21,394 nt of DNA from JBGZFC01 sp041846575 (lineage in GTDB: Bacteria; Bacteroidota; Bacteroidia; Bacteroidales; Dysgonomonadaceae), in NCBI GenBank assembly GCA_041846575.1, contig JBGZFC010000041.1, forward strand, positions 1 to 21,394, in the 5' to 3' direction. Made by a program: the position numbers and the translations under genes. The notes under the pieces are model-generated. The model did not search any database. It was not told the DNA's origin and worked only from the letters and a program-made list of their open reading frames with translations. Numbering within the stretch: the stretch's first letter is position 1; the number at the start of each line of letters is the position of its first letter. Positions 8,054 through 16,086 of the stretch are shown one piece after another.

Positions 8054-10390
8054 CTACTCCACAATTTCAAACTTTGCAAATTTGAGTAAAAGCTGTTTCC
8101 GCCCTGCCGAATCAAACTCTACAAATGCACGTTTATCGTTGTCCGACATCTCTATTTCAATCACTTTGCCGCGTCCGAAACGTTCGTGTATAATAATATT
8201 GCCCACTTTCAAACTTTTTGCTTCGTCCGATAGTTTTTTCGAAGAAGAGATGTTGGTCTGATTAATCGGAGTGAGTTTTCCGGGTGCGAAGTAATCTGTT
8301 TGTGTGCTATCTTTTGGTTGATTTGTACTTTTCGTAAACGTAGATTGACTTTTCATCATTTCCCAAAAACCCTCTTTGTTGTCTGTGTCGAAATTGCCCT
8401 GTTCTGAAACGATAAATTTTTTGTCAATATCTTTAATAAATCTGCTTTCCCGACTTGAATTTATACTGCCGTTTTTAAATCTGCTTCGAGCATAAGTAAT
8501 TGTGCAGGAGACTCTTGAGCGTGTTATTGCGACATAAAACAGACGTCGCTCCTCTTCCAAACCTCGCGGTTCATCTGTCGCCATTGACGAAGGAAACAAA
8601 TCTTCCTCCATTCCGACAACAAATACATGTTTAAACTCCAATCCTTTCGATGAGTGTACAGTCATCAAGGTAACTTTCTCATTGCTGTCGTCATGGTTTG
8701 TATCCTGGTCGGTAAGCAGAGAAACCTCCGAAAGAAAATCGGCAAGTTTTGTGTTTTCTTCTTCTCCCGATTCCAATCGCTGCGATACAAATTCGCTCAG
8801 CGCATTAAGCAATTCCTGAATATTCTGGGCACGGCTCATCCCTTCGGGTGTCATATCTTTGTGCGATTCATTTGCTATACCCGAATTTTTAATTACAATT
8901 TTTGCCAAATCCAAAGCATTAAGCGATTTGTTTTGCTCGATAAAATCGGCAATAAGTGATTGGAAGTCGCCAATTTTTTTTGCTGTTCCGGCATTTATGT
9001 CGAGATTGTACTGCAGTGGGTCGGAAATTATCTGCCATAAACTTACGCCGTGTTGTTGAGCGGTAGATGATATTTTGTTTAATGTTACATCTCCTATTCC
9101 ACGAGCCGGGTAGTTTACAATTCGGCGGAAAGCAGTTTCGTCGTCAGGATTTATTATAAGACGAAAATAGCTGATAACATCCTTTATCTCTTTTCTTTGA
9201 TAGAAAGAAGTGCCGCCAAAGATACGATAAGGGATATTCTTTTTACGAAGAGCATCTTCAAAAATCCTTGATTGTGCATTGGTGCGATATAAGATGGCAA
9301 AATCGCCGTACGATTCGTGAGCTTCGTATCGCATACGTGATATTTTATTCGAGACTATAAGACCCTCTTCAAAATCGGAAAATGCACTCAATAATTCAAT
9401 TGGTTCTCCGACTTCGTTTTCCGAAAAAACATTTTTGAAAATCTGTCCTTTATTCTTTTTTATCAGGCTGTTGGCTGCATTTACTATATTTTGTGTTGAG
9501 CGATAATTTTGCTCTAACTTAAACGTTTCTGTTCCGGGAAATGAGCTTTTGAAATTCAAAATATTATCTATGTTGGCTCCTCTGAACGAGTATATGCTCT
9601 GAGCATCATCGCCAACTACACAAACACGATTATGTGCCTCCGCCAACTGCTTCACTATAAGGTGCTGAGCAAAATTGGTGTCCTGATACTCATCAACCAA
9701 TATATATTGAAACTGATTGCGATATTTCTCTAAAATTTCGGAATTATCTCTGAACAAGATATTTGTATAAAGCAACAAATCGTCAAAATCCATTGTATTC
9801 GATTGACGAAGTCTGTTTTGATAGTGCTGATATATCTCAAAAAGTCGCTGACGTTTCGCCATGCGGTCATATTCCAGCAATTCGCTGTTTTGAGCATACA
9901 TTCTTGGCGTGATAAGCGCATTTTTTGCTCGTGAAATCTGATTGTGCAATACGTTTGGTTTGTAAATCTTATCATCCAACCCCATATCTCTTACTATTAT
10001 TTTGATAAGATTATTTGAGTCGGATGTATCCGAAATAGTGAAATTGGATTGAAACCCGATAGCCTCCGCTTCGTTTCGCAATATACGTGAAAAAATTGCG
10101 TGAAAAGTTCCCATCCACAACCGACGTGCTTTCTTTTCTCCAACCAACTCGGCAATTCGCTCTTTCATTTCTCGTGCAGCTTTATTGGTGAACGTGAGAG
10201 CCAATAAATAATATGGAGGCAGCCCTTGTTCGAGCAAGTAGGCTATTTTGTGAGTTAGCACACGTGTTTTTCCCGAACCTGCTCCCGCTATAACGAGCGA
10301 AGGTCCGGAGCAGTACTCTACTGCAGCACGCTGTGCATCATTTAGTTGGTCGAGCAGATTGGGAGTGTTGTCTTTTTCGGTTGATTGCAT
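8054..10390 (-). CDS. pcrA/uvrD: PcrA/UvrD-type superfamily 1 DNA helicase
   Basis: UvrD/PcrA-family 3'-5' DNA helicase, 778 residues, used in nucleotide excision repair and removal of stalled complexes. Motifs appear in the expected order: Q-motif (LNDAQRAAV, 16-24), Walker A AGAGSGKT (35-42), GTFHAIFSRILR, Walker B LVDEYQDTN near 232, GDDAQSIYSFRGA, EQNYRS, TVHSSKGLEFKHVFVVG and EEERRLFYVAITRSR near 612. The last 50 residues (VGNIIIHERFGRGKVIEIE) form the Tudor-like C-terminal domain of PcrA, known in that family to contact RNA polymerase. Length is typical and no motif is missing. The gene lies 305 bp downstream of the ECF sigma gene, behind a terminator, with its own promoter octamer almost touching the start codon. 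Confidence 0.95.
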   Translation of the reverse strand: MQSTEKDNTPNLLDQLNDAQRAAVEYCSGPSLVIAGAGSGKTRVLTHKIAYLLEQGLPPYYLLALTFTNKAAREMKERIAELVGEKKARRLWMGTFHAIFSRILRNEAEAIGFQSNFTISDTSDSNNLIKIIVRDMGLDDKIYKPNVLHNQISRAKNALITPRMYAQNSELLEYDRMAKRQRLFEIYQHYQNRLRQSNTMDFDDLLLYTNILFRDNSEILEKYRNQFQYILVDEYQDTNFAQHLIVKQLAEAHNRVCVVGDDAQSIYSFRGANIDNILNFKSSFPGTETFKLEQNYRSTQNIVNAANSLIKKNKGQIFKNVFSENEVGEPIELLSAFSDFEEGLIVSNKISRMRYEAHESYGDFAILYRTNAQSRIFEDALRKKNIPYRIFGGTSFYQRKEIKDVISYFRLIINPDDETAFRRIVNYPARGIGDVTLNKISSTAQQHGVSLWQIISDPLQYNLDINAGTAKKIGDFQSLIADFIEQNKSLNALDLAKIVIKNSGIANESHKDMTPEGMSRAQNIQELLNALSEFVSQRLESGEEENTKLADFLSEVSLLTDQDTNHDDSNEKVTLMTVHSSKGLEFKHVFVVGMEEDLFPSSMATDEPRGLEEERRLFYVAITRSRVSCTITYARSRFKNGSINSSRESRFIKDIDKKFIVSEQGNFDTDNKEGFWEMMKSQSTFTKSTNQPKDSTQTDYFAPGKLTPINQTNISSSKKLSDEAKSLKVGNIIIHERFGRGKVIEIEMSDNDKRAFVEFDSAGRKQLLLKFAKFEIVE

Positions 10391-10395
10391 GTTTG

Positions 10396-10403
10396 CAAAA
10401 ATA
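10396..10403 (-). promoter_or_regulatory. Candidate -7 element for helicase gene, near-leaderless
   Basis: The minus strand reads TATTTTTG, ending five bases before the ATG at 10390. If it is used, transcription would start at or next to the start codon, giving a leaderless or nearly leaderless mRNA. There is no clear -33 TTG. Confidence 0.4.
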
Positions 10404-10535
10404 CAAAATAGCCTGCATTATTCATTGCTAATAGGAGATAAAAAATTATCATCAACTGTCTATTCTATTATTATACAATAAGTAAGGATGTTTAGTGATT
10501 TTTAATTGACAATGAGCAGTTAATAATTTATTGAC

Positions 10536-10560
10536 CTTCTGAACGAAGTGAAGAATCTAT
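10536..10560 (+). repeat. Dispersed repeat R1
   Basis: Contains GAACGAAGTGAAGAATCTAT, identical over this core to the copy at 14263-14288. The following bases (TTAGCTCTTTTGTCTGA) resemble the sequence after the 14263 copy, suggesting a degraded longer element. Confidence 0.75.
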
Positions 10561-10586
10561 TTTTTATTAGCTCTTTTGTCTGAATT

Positions 10587-10605
10587 ATACCACGCGAAAG
10601 AATTC
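10587..10605 (-). repeat. Dispersed repeat R3, inverted copy
   Basis: Plus strand ATACCACGCGAAAGAATTC. Its reverse complement differs from the sequence at 13862-13881 (core GAATCCTTTCGCGTGGTAT) by one base. It is related to the two arms at 14073-14113. Confidence 0.6.
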
Positions 10606-10630
10606 ATGGAGTAGCGACGATTTCGGTCAA

Positions 10631-10664
10631 TAAAAAACCGCTGCCTTAAAAGCAGACAGCGGTT
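10631..10664 (-). terminator. Rho-independent terminator for ECF sigma gene
   Basis: An 8-bp stem pairs AACCGCTG (10636-10643) with CAGCGGTT (10657-10664). An inner CTGC/GCAG pairing is possible. On the minus strand it runs straight into TTTTTTA. It lies 32 bp past the sigma stop codon and isolates that gene from the helicase gene. Confidence 0.88.
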
Positions 10665-10695
10665 GAGGTTTTTGTTATGAAAAAATCTATAAATA

Positions 10696-11214
10696 TTATT
10701 CTGTGTAATATCTAAAATCTTTCAACATCTCTTGTAGTCTTTTTCTTGCAAAGTAAATTCTGCTTTTTACTGTTCCGATAGGCAAGTCCAAGTGTTTGGC
10801 AATCTCTTCATACTTGTATCCCGAAACGTGCATCGAAAACGGCACTTTATACTCTTCGGTGAAACTCGAAATTGCTTTATTTATCTCTTTTATGGTGTAA
10901 GCTCCATCGGGAGTGTCAAAGCCTGAGTCTTGCGGCATGTTGAGATGATAAAGATTTTCTGTTTTGTCAATAATAGTTTGGCTTCTTACAATCTTTCGAT
11001 AGTTGTTTACAAATATGTTGTGCATAATTGTAAATACCCAGCCTTTGAAGTTTTTGTTTTCGTAATATTTTTCTTTATTATCTAATACGCGTAGCGTAGT
11101 TTCTTGTAGCAGGTCTTTTGCTTCTTCTCTGTCTGCTGTGAGTGTAAGAGCAAAATTGTACATATTATCTTGTAAACCTAATAATCTGTTTTCGAATGAG
11201 CCTATAAGTTTCAT
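10696..11214 (-). CDS. ECF-type RNA polymerase sigma factor
   Basis: Sigma-70 family factor of 172 residues with only regions 2 and 4, the ECF layout. Region 2 spans about 10-75 (EAKDLLQETTLRVLDNKEKY, then NFKGWVFTIMHNIFVNNYRK). A short acidic linker follows. Region 4 spans about 108-165 with the helix-turn-helix YEEIAKHLDLPIGTVKSRIYFARKRL. The helix VPFSMHVSGYKYEEIA fits ECF region 4.1. Most ECF genes sit beside an anti-sigma gene; none is visible on either side here. Its own promoter (11297-11328) matches the housekeeping consensus well, so basal transcription probably does not depend on the factor itself. It is monocistronic. The regulon cannot be told from sequence. Confidence 0.93.
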   Translation of the reverse strand: MKLIGSFENRLLGLQDNMYNFALTLTADREEAKDLLQETTLRVLDNKEKYYENKNFKGWVFTIMHNIFVNNYRKIVRSQTIIDKTENLYHLNMPQDSGFDTPDGAYTIKEINKAISSFTEEYKVPFSMHVSGYKYEEIAKHLDLPIGTVKSRIYFARKRLQEMLKDFRYYTE

Positions 11215-11862
11215 ATTGTAAGTGTTTGATTGTGTTAAGCTACATATTAATCGTTTCTTCGAAATATTAAAAAAAAAAGAGACTAAATATGTACCACAAA
11301 TTTAGAGAAAAATCTTTAGTCGATACAATTTTTTTTTGAGAGAAAAGTGAGTGTTTAATCTTGAAAATATTTGCTTTGCAGGCTTTTGTTTTGTAATCCA
11401 ATGTGTTAGGCTTGTTTGCTTTGTGAAAAATCACTCAAATATGAGCTATAAAAAATATCTATCGTACTAAAAATAGAAATAAATTGAACAAATAATCTTC
11501 GCTAAAATTTTTCATCTTATTTTTAACGTGATTAAAAAATAATATAGTTTATTATCATACCTGTAATCGTGCAAATAAGGCTGTAAAACTATCTGTTGTT
11601 TAGCCTTATGTTGCTTAGATTGAAAAAATAGAAAAAGGTTTAATGTGTTTATGATTATTTTTTTGTTCGAAGTCCGATGTTGATGTGGGTTAATACTATG
11701 CGAACGGATTCGCTTGAGAACATGATGATACAGTCGCGAATGCAAATCCATACGGCACTTGGGGTGCAATCTTTAATATTGATTCTTGTTTCTTATGTCT
11801 AATAAATGGCATACTATTTGCAACTCATCTGTAAATAAAAACAATAATCAAACGAACAAGAT
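11215..11862. other. Divergent spacer between sigma and htpG genes
   Basis: About 650 bp of AT-rich DNA with no supported gene. It holds the sigma-factor promoter (11297-11328) and presumably the htpG promoter near 11786-11820, where TACTATTTG resembles the -7 element imperfectly. No CIRCE-type inverted repeat (TTAGCACTC-N9-GAGTGCTAA) is seen. A small palindrome GCGAAcggaTTCGC lies at 11700-11713. The long untranscribed-looking centre is unexplained. Confidence 0.6.
11297..11328 (-). promoter_or_regulatory. Primary-sigma promoter of ECF sigma gene
   Basis: On the minus strand, TTG (11326-11328) is followed after 21 bp by TAAATTTG (11297-11304). This fits the Bacteroidota consensus TTG-N19-21-TAnnTTTG. 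The predicted leader is about 75 nt. Confidence 0.65.
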
Positions 11863-13755
11863 ATGATAAAAAAAGGACAAATTGGGGTAACTACCGATAA
11901 TATATTCCCCATTATCAAGAAATTTCTTTACAGCGACCACGAAATATTTCTTCGTGAAGTAGTTTCCAATGCAGTTGATGCAACGCAAAAGCTAAAAACA
12001 CTTTCCGATTTGGGCGAGTTCAAAGGCGATTTGGGCGACCTCTCCGTGAGAATTGCAATAGATAAACAAGCAAAAACCATTACAATTTCAGACAGAGGAG
12101 TGGGTATGAGTGCCGACGAAGTTGATAAATATATCAATCAGATAGCTTTATCGTCGGCAAACGAGTTTCTTGACAAATATAAAGATGGTGTCAATGCAAT
12201 TATCGGACATTTCGGACTCGGGTTTTACTCAACATTTATGGTTGCCGAGAAGGTAGAAATCATTACCAAATCGCATAAAGACGACGAGGATGCGGTAAAA
12301 TGGTTATGCGATGGAAATCCGGAATTTACGATGGAAAAAGCAGATAAAACCGAAAGAGGAACCGATATTGTATTGCATATTGACAGCGAAAATGAGGCTT
12401 TTTTAGAAAAAAGCAAAATCGATTCTTTACTGAATAAATATTGCAAATTCTTGCCTGTGCCTATTATTTCCGGTAAAAAACAGAAGTGGGAAGACGGTAA
12501 ATATGTTGATACTGACGAAGATAACGTGATTAATGATTCTAATCCGCTTTGGAAACAGAAGCCGGTAAATATTGATAATGATGATTATCTGAAGTTTTAT
12601 CACGACCTTTATCCGATGAGCCTTGAAGAACCACTATTTTGGATTCACTTAAACGTGGATTATCCTTTCAATTTGACGGGTATTCTATATTTTCCTAAAG
12701 TTAAAAGCAGTATAGAGTTGCAGAAAAACAAAATACAACTTTATTGCAATCAGGTTTTCGTTACCGATTCGGTAGAAGGTATTGTGCCTGATTTTTTAAC
12801 GTTGTTACATGGAGTAATCGATTCGCCTGATATTCCGCTAAATGTGTCTCGCTCGTATCTGCAAAGCGACCATAACGTTAAGAAAATATCTAACCATATA
12901 ACTAAAAAAGTATCAGATAAATTGGAAGATATTTTCAAAAAAGATCGTCTGCAATTTGAGGAGAAGTGGGATAGTCTGAAAATTTTCATAGAGTATGGAA
13001 TGCTTACCGAAGAAAAATTTTACGACAAAGCTTCAAATTTTAGTCTATTGAAAAATGTTGACGGTAAATATTTTACATTTGAAGAGTATAAATCTCTAAT
13101 TGAGGGTAATCAAACTGACAAGAACGGTAATTGTGTTTATCTCTATGCCAACGATAAAATCGAGCAATACACATTTATCGAGTCGGCAAAAGATATGGGT
13201 TACGATGTGCTTATTATGGATGGACAACTCGATGTCCATTGGATGGGACTGCTGGAACAAAAGATGGGGAAATCCCGATTTGTACGAGTTGATAGCGATA
13301 CCATTGAGCATATTATCGAGAAAGAGGAGATAAGCAAAGTAGAGCTTTCAGATAAAGAGAAAGAGAATTTGATTGAGGCTGTAAAATCGCAACTCCCTGA
13401 AATTGACAAAACAGAGTTTATTGTAGATTTCAAATCTTTGGGCGAGAACGGCAAGCCTATACAAATAATTCAAAACGAGTTTTCGAGACGTATGAAAGAG
13501 ATGTCGGCAATGCAGGGAGGAATGACTTTTTATGGTGAAATGCCGGATATGTTTCAGGTAATTTTAAATATTGAGCATCCTATCGTTAAACAAATAAAAG
13601 CAGATGTACAAGATAAAGAAAAAGATGCTGTTGCAACTTATGCTTCCGAAAATCAAAAGCTGCGTCAGATTATAGATTTGGCGTTATTGTCGAACGGTAT
13701 GCTTAAAGGAGAGGCTTTGAGTAACTTTATTAAGAGAAGTGTGGATTTGTTGTAA
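11863..13755 (+). CDS. htpG: HtpG, Hsp90-family molecular chaperone
   Basis: Bacterial Hsp90, 630 residues, a cytoplasmic ATP-dependent chaperone dimer. The GHKL ATPase domain fills the first 210 residues: the catalytic-Glu helix FLREVVSNAVDATQKL with Glu32 and Asn36, the nucleotide-binding ISDRGVGM with Asp77, and the lid glycines GHFGLGFYS (115-123). The middle domain includes LYPMSLEEPLFWIHLNVDYP and the catalytic-loop region SPDIPLNVSRSYLQSD. The C-terminal dimerisation domain ends MLKGEALSNFIKRSVDLL. Length is close to E. coli HtpG. The N-terminus KKGQIGVTTDNIFPIIKKFL is like Bacteroides homologues. It stands alone, transcribed away from the sigma gene. A strong hairpin terminator lies 200 bp downstream. 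Confidence 0.96.
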   Translation: MIKKGQIGVTTDNIFPIIKKFLYSDHEIFLREVVSNAVDATQKLKTLSDLGEFKGDLGDLSVRIAIDKQAKTITISDRGVGMSADEVDKYINQIALSSANEFLDKYKDGVNAIIGHFGLGFYSTFMVAEKVEIITKSHKDDEDAVKWLCDGNPEFTMEKADKTERGTDIVLHIDSENEAFLEKSKIDSLLNKYCKFLPVPIISGKKQKWEDGKYVDTDEDNVINDSNPLWKQKPVNIDNDDYLKFYHDLYPMSLEEPLFWIHLNVDYPFNLTGILYFPKVKSSIELQKNKIQLYCNQVFVTDSVEGIVPDFLTLLHGVIDSPDIPLNVSRSYLQSDHNVKKISNHITKKVSDKLEDIFKKDRLQFEEKWDSLKIFIEYGMLTEEKFYDKASNFSLLKNVDGKYFTFEEYKSLIEGNQTDKNGNCVYLYANDKIEQYTFIESAKDMGYDVLIMDGQLDVHWMGLLEQKMGKSRFVRVDSDTIEHIIEKEEISKVELSDKEKENLIEAVKSQLPEIDKTEFIVDFKSLGENGKPIQIIQNEFSRRMKEMSAMQGGMTFYGEMPDMFQVILNIEHPIVKQIKADVQDKEKDAVATYASENQKLRQIIDLALLSNGMLKGEALSNFIKRSVDLL

Positions 13756-13861
13756 AACTTTTTAAGCATTCGGCTATCATCTTTCGGTATTTAGTTAGTT
13801 TCACGCAAAGTTCGTAAAAGGAAATACGCTTAGAACGCAAAGTCTTTTTGCGCTGCTCTCA

Positions 13862-13881
13862 CGAATCCTTTCGCGTGGTAT
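13862..13881 (+). repeat. Dispersed repeat R3
   Basis: Sequence CGAATCCTTTCGCGTGGTAT. An inverted near-identical copy is at 10587-10605, and related sequence occurs in both orientations at 14073-14113. Confidence 0.6.
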
Positions 13882-13956
13882 CCAACGGCGAAGCTAACAG
13901 CCAAAAGCCAACGGCTAATAGCCGGTCCCCAGAATCCTTACTTTATTCGAAGAGAC

Positions 13957-13998
13957 AAACAAAAGGCGGCTTAAAATTTTTGATGCCGCCTTTTGTTT
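13957..13998 (+). terminator. Strong hairpin terminator, possibly bidirectional
   Basis: A perfect 14-bp stem pairs AAACAAAAGGCGGC (13957-13970) with GCCGCCTTTTGTTT (13985-13998) around a 14-nt loop, followed by ATTTTAT. The stem contains both the GC-rich core and flanking A and T tracts, so it would work in either direction. It lies 200 bp past the htpG stop, which implies a long htpG 3' UTR or another transcript. Confidence 0.8.
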
Positions 13999-14072
13999 AT
14001 TTTATACCATTGCTGTTCTATAAAAAACACTTTATCGCCTGAATAGGTGAAATTTCCATAACCTCGTTATCG

Positions 14073-14113
14073 CGAATCCTTTCGAGTGATAATAATACCA
14101 CACGATAGAATCG
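14073..14113. repeat. Palindromic R3 element
   Basis: Two facing arms, CGAATCCTTTCGAGTGATA (14073-14091) and TACCACACGATAGAATCG (14096-14113), are imperfect inverted repeats separated by four bases. Each arm resembles the single R3 copies at 10587-10605 and 13862-13881. This looks like a REP or small MITE-type hairpin. Confidence 0.5.
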
Positions 14114-14262
14114 AGTCTTTAGCGAGAAGCGGAACCGCTTGCGGTTAGAAATGACCATACTAATTTTGCCTGCAAGCATACGAAATTCTTTGGGACAAGC
14201 AGGGGTTGTCTCAAAAGCCCGACATTCGTTCGTTTTTGTCATTGCCTAAGGGCGATTCTGCG

Positions 14263-14408
14263 AATTCTGAACGAAGTGAAGAATCTATCTTGCTCTTTTT
14301 GTCTTGAGTCTTGGCTCTTGTGTCCTGCATCTAAAAAAAACAGATACTTCATTCCGCTAAAAGCTCCATTCAGTATGAGAACATAGTGATGTACTTTACT
14401 TCTGATAC
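14263..14408 (+). repeat. Composite dispersed repeat R1-R2
   Basis: R1 (14263-14288, core GAACGAAGTGAAGAATCTAT) is followed by R2 (14307-14408, about 102 bp). R2 matches 18610-18710 nearly base for base: shared words include AGTCTTGGCTCTTGTGTC, CAGATACTTCATTCCGCTAA and AACATAGTGATGT. Order and orientation of R1 and R2 are the same in both composites. Confidence 0.8.
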
Positions 14409-14819
14409 ATCCTCAGCCACTTCGGGCTGAAAGGTTTGAACATTATTTTACCTTACCGTAATCTTCGTTTGCATACGGTTATGAAAAATGGGCTTTTGAC
14501 TACATCGATTTTAAATTCAAGCACCCTATCTCAAATAAATTTTGAAATCGTTTACAATAAATCATTTCAGAGTAAAATGAAAATGTTTATCGAACAAAAA
14601 TAATTTTGTATCATATCTCTTAGATTAGATAACTTTTTCATAATACATTGAATTTTAAAATATAAAGTTCTATAAATGTAGATGTACAACTTGTTTTCTT
14701 ATTTCCCGCACATATACACGGTTTTGTTAAAAAAATATTTTATCTCCTACAGCCCTGATATATAAATCTTTTTTCAGTATATTTTCTTGAAAAGAGTAGT
14801 CGGATAATATTAAACTGTG

Positions 14820-14827
14820 TATATTTG
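14820..14827 (+). promoter_or_regulatory. Candidate -7 element for coaA
   Basis: TATATTTG matches TAnnTTTG and ends 20 bp before the ATG at 14848, predicting a leader of about 14 nt. No good TTG is found 19-21 bp upstream. Confidence 0.45.
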
Positions 14828-14847
14828 CAGACAGAAACAGAACAATT

Positions 14848-15801
14848 ATGATTCGCACACCGTATAGTGTAACTTATTCGCCGTTCAGAGCATTTACGAG
14901 AAAAGAGTGGAGCAACTTGGAAGAGCATCCCAGTTTTCCTGTTGCCGATATTGATTTGACTCAGCTTCGCTCGCTTAATGAGCCACTTACAATGGCTGAA
15001 GTAGAAGATATTTACATGCCACTAATCAGATTGCTTCAAATACAAATAACACACTATCGCAATTTGCATCATGAACGGAACGTTTTCTTTAAAAAACCAA
15101 ATCAAACGATACCCTATATTATTGGTATTGCCGGCAGTGTGGCAGTTGGCAAAAGTACAACGGCGAGGGTATTGCAAAAACTGCTCTCTATGTTGCCTGA
15201 AAAACCAAAGGTTGAGTTGGTTACAACCGATGGTTTTCTGTATCCGAATGCTGTTTTGGAGAAAAACGGAATTTTAAATAAAAAAGGTTTTCCCGAAAGC
15301 TACGATGCAAAGGCATTGCTTGCTTTTTTGGCAGCAGCGAAATCGGGTCGTGAATCGCTGCAGACTTCTGTATATTCTCACCTTTATTACGATGTTATTC
15401 CCGATGAAATTTATCGATTCGAAAAGCCCGATATTCTCATCGTGGAAGGAATAAATGTGTTGCAAGTCTCCATCAATAAAAAACCTGGACGCAGAGTGTT
15501 TGTTTCCGATTTTTTTGATTTCTCAATATATGTTGATGCTAACTCAAAGGATATAAAGAATTGGTATATAGAGCGTTTTAAAAAGTTGCAACAGACGGCG
15601 TTTCAAAATGTTGATTCATATTTTCACCGATATGCATCCTATTCTGAAGATGAATTAGTAACAACAGCTACGGAAATTTGGGACTCTATCAATTTGCCTA
15701 ATTTAGAGCAAAATATACTTCCTACTCGTTTTAGAGCTGATTTGATTTTGGAGAAAGGAGAGTGTCATTTTGTCAGAGGTGTGAGAATTAGGAAAATATA
15801 G
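14848..15801 (+). CDS. coaA: Pantothenate kinase, type I (CoaA)
   Basis: Type I (prokaryotic P-loop) pantothenate kinase, 317 residues. It phosphorylates pantothenate in the first, usually rate-controlling step of coenzyme A synthesis, in the cytoplasm. The Walker A motif is GSVAVGKST (96-104, Lys102). TTDGF places a catalytic Asp at 128, and KKGFPESYD and VYSHLYYDVIPDE follow. VFVSDFFDFSIYVDA and the C-terminal NLEQNILPTRFRADLIL are close to the E. coli enzyme. Type I enzymes are feedback-inhibited by CoA. Many Bacteroidota instead carry the unrelated type III enzyme CoaX, so this form is notable. It stands alone, with a TAnnTTTG octamer giving a very short leader and no clear terminator. 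Confidence 0.95.
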   Translation: MIRTPYSVTYSPFRAFTRKEWSNLEEHPSFPVADIDLTQLRSLNEPLTMAEVEDIYMPLIRLLQIQITHYRNLHHERNVFFKKPNQTIPYIIGIAGSVAVGKSTTARVLQKLLSMLPEKPKVELVTTDGFLYPNAVLEKNGILNKKGFPESYDAKALLAFLAAAKSGRESLQTSVYSHLYYDVIPDEIYRFEKPDILIVEGINVLQVSINKKPGRRVFVSDFFDFSIYVDANSKDIKNWYIERFKKLQQTAFQNVDSYFHRYASYSEDELVTTATEIWDSINLPNLEQNILPTRFRADLILEKGECHFVRGVRIRKI

Positions 15802-15988
15802 AATGGTTAAAAGATTGTAAAAATATGCGGGTCTATATCGCTTATACGGTCTGAGCTAAATTTGTTAATCATTGAAAGATAATAGATTACAGATTATTAT
15901 AAGTAATTGATTTTCACTTTTTTTGTTCTATAAGTGATTGAGTAAAATATATTTCGATTTTTTACTATTAATATTGAGAAAAAAATTG

Positions 15989-15996
15989 TAAATTTG
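15989..15996 (+). promoter_or_regulatory. Candidate -7 element for serC-serA
   Basis: TAAATTTG matches TAnnTTTG. It predicts a leader of about 80 nt before the serC ATG at 16087. No TTG is found at the usual -33 spacing. Confidence 0.4.
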
Positions 15997-16086
15997 TTGC
16001 GGAAAACAAGAACTGCTTTTTTAACGCAATCCTAAGAAAAAATTAAGTAAAATATTTATATAACAAGTTATTAAATTTTATTAATT

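Larger units (their letters stand above)
10391..10695. other. Spacer between helicase and sigma genes
   Basis: No coding sequence is supported. The spacer holds the helicase promoter octamer (10396-10403), one R1 repeat copy (10536-10560), an inverted R3 element (10587-10605) and the sigma-factor terminator (10631-10664). No anti-sigma gene is present. Confidence 0.7.
13756..14847. other. Repeat-rich spacer between htpG and coaA
   Basis: About 1.1 kb without a supported gene. From left to right it holds repeated ACGCAAAG words (13802-13850), an R3 copy (13862-13881), CCAAAAGCC-type low-complexity sequence (13895-13925), a 14-bp terminator hairpin (13957-13998), a palindromic R3 pair (14073-14113), an R1-R2 composite (14263-14408) and a small hairpin TCAGCC/GGCTGA (14413-14430). 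AT-rich sequence then leads to the coaA promoter octamer. The short open frames here coincide with repeats and lack codon-like composition. Confidence 0.65.

Noticed and set aside
11512..11769. 85-residue minus-strand open frame in the sigma/htpG spacer
   Set aside because: The composition (many His, Lys and Gln, no domain pattern) looks non-coding, no ribosome site or promoter octamer precedes it, and no family is recognised.
11340..11862. CIRCE or similar heat-shock operator before htpG
   Set aside because: No TTAGCACTC-N9-GAGTGCTAA or close variant could be found.
13848..14242. Short open frames on both strands in the htpG-coaA spacer
   Set aside because: They run across the R3 repeats and the terminator hairpin and have no codon-like composition.
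14413..14430. TCAGCC/GGCTGA hairpin as a terminator or tRNA fragment
   Set aside because: Only six base pairs, with no T tract and no cloverleaf around it; mentioned only within the spacer entry.
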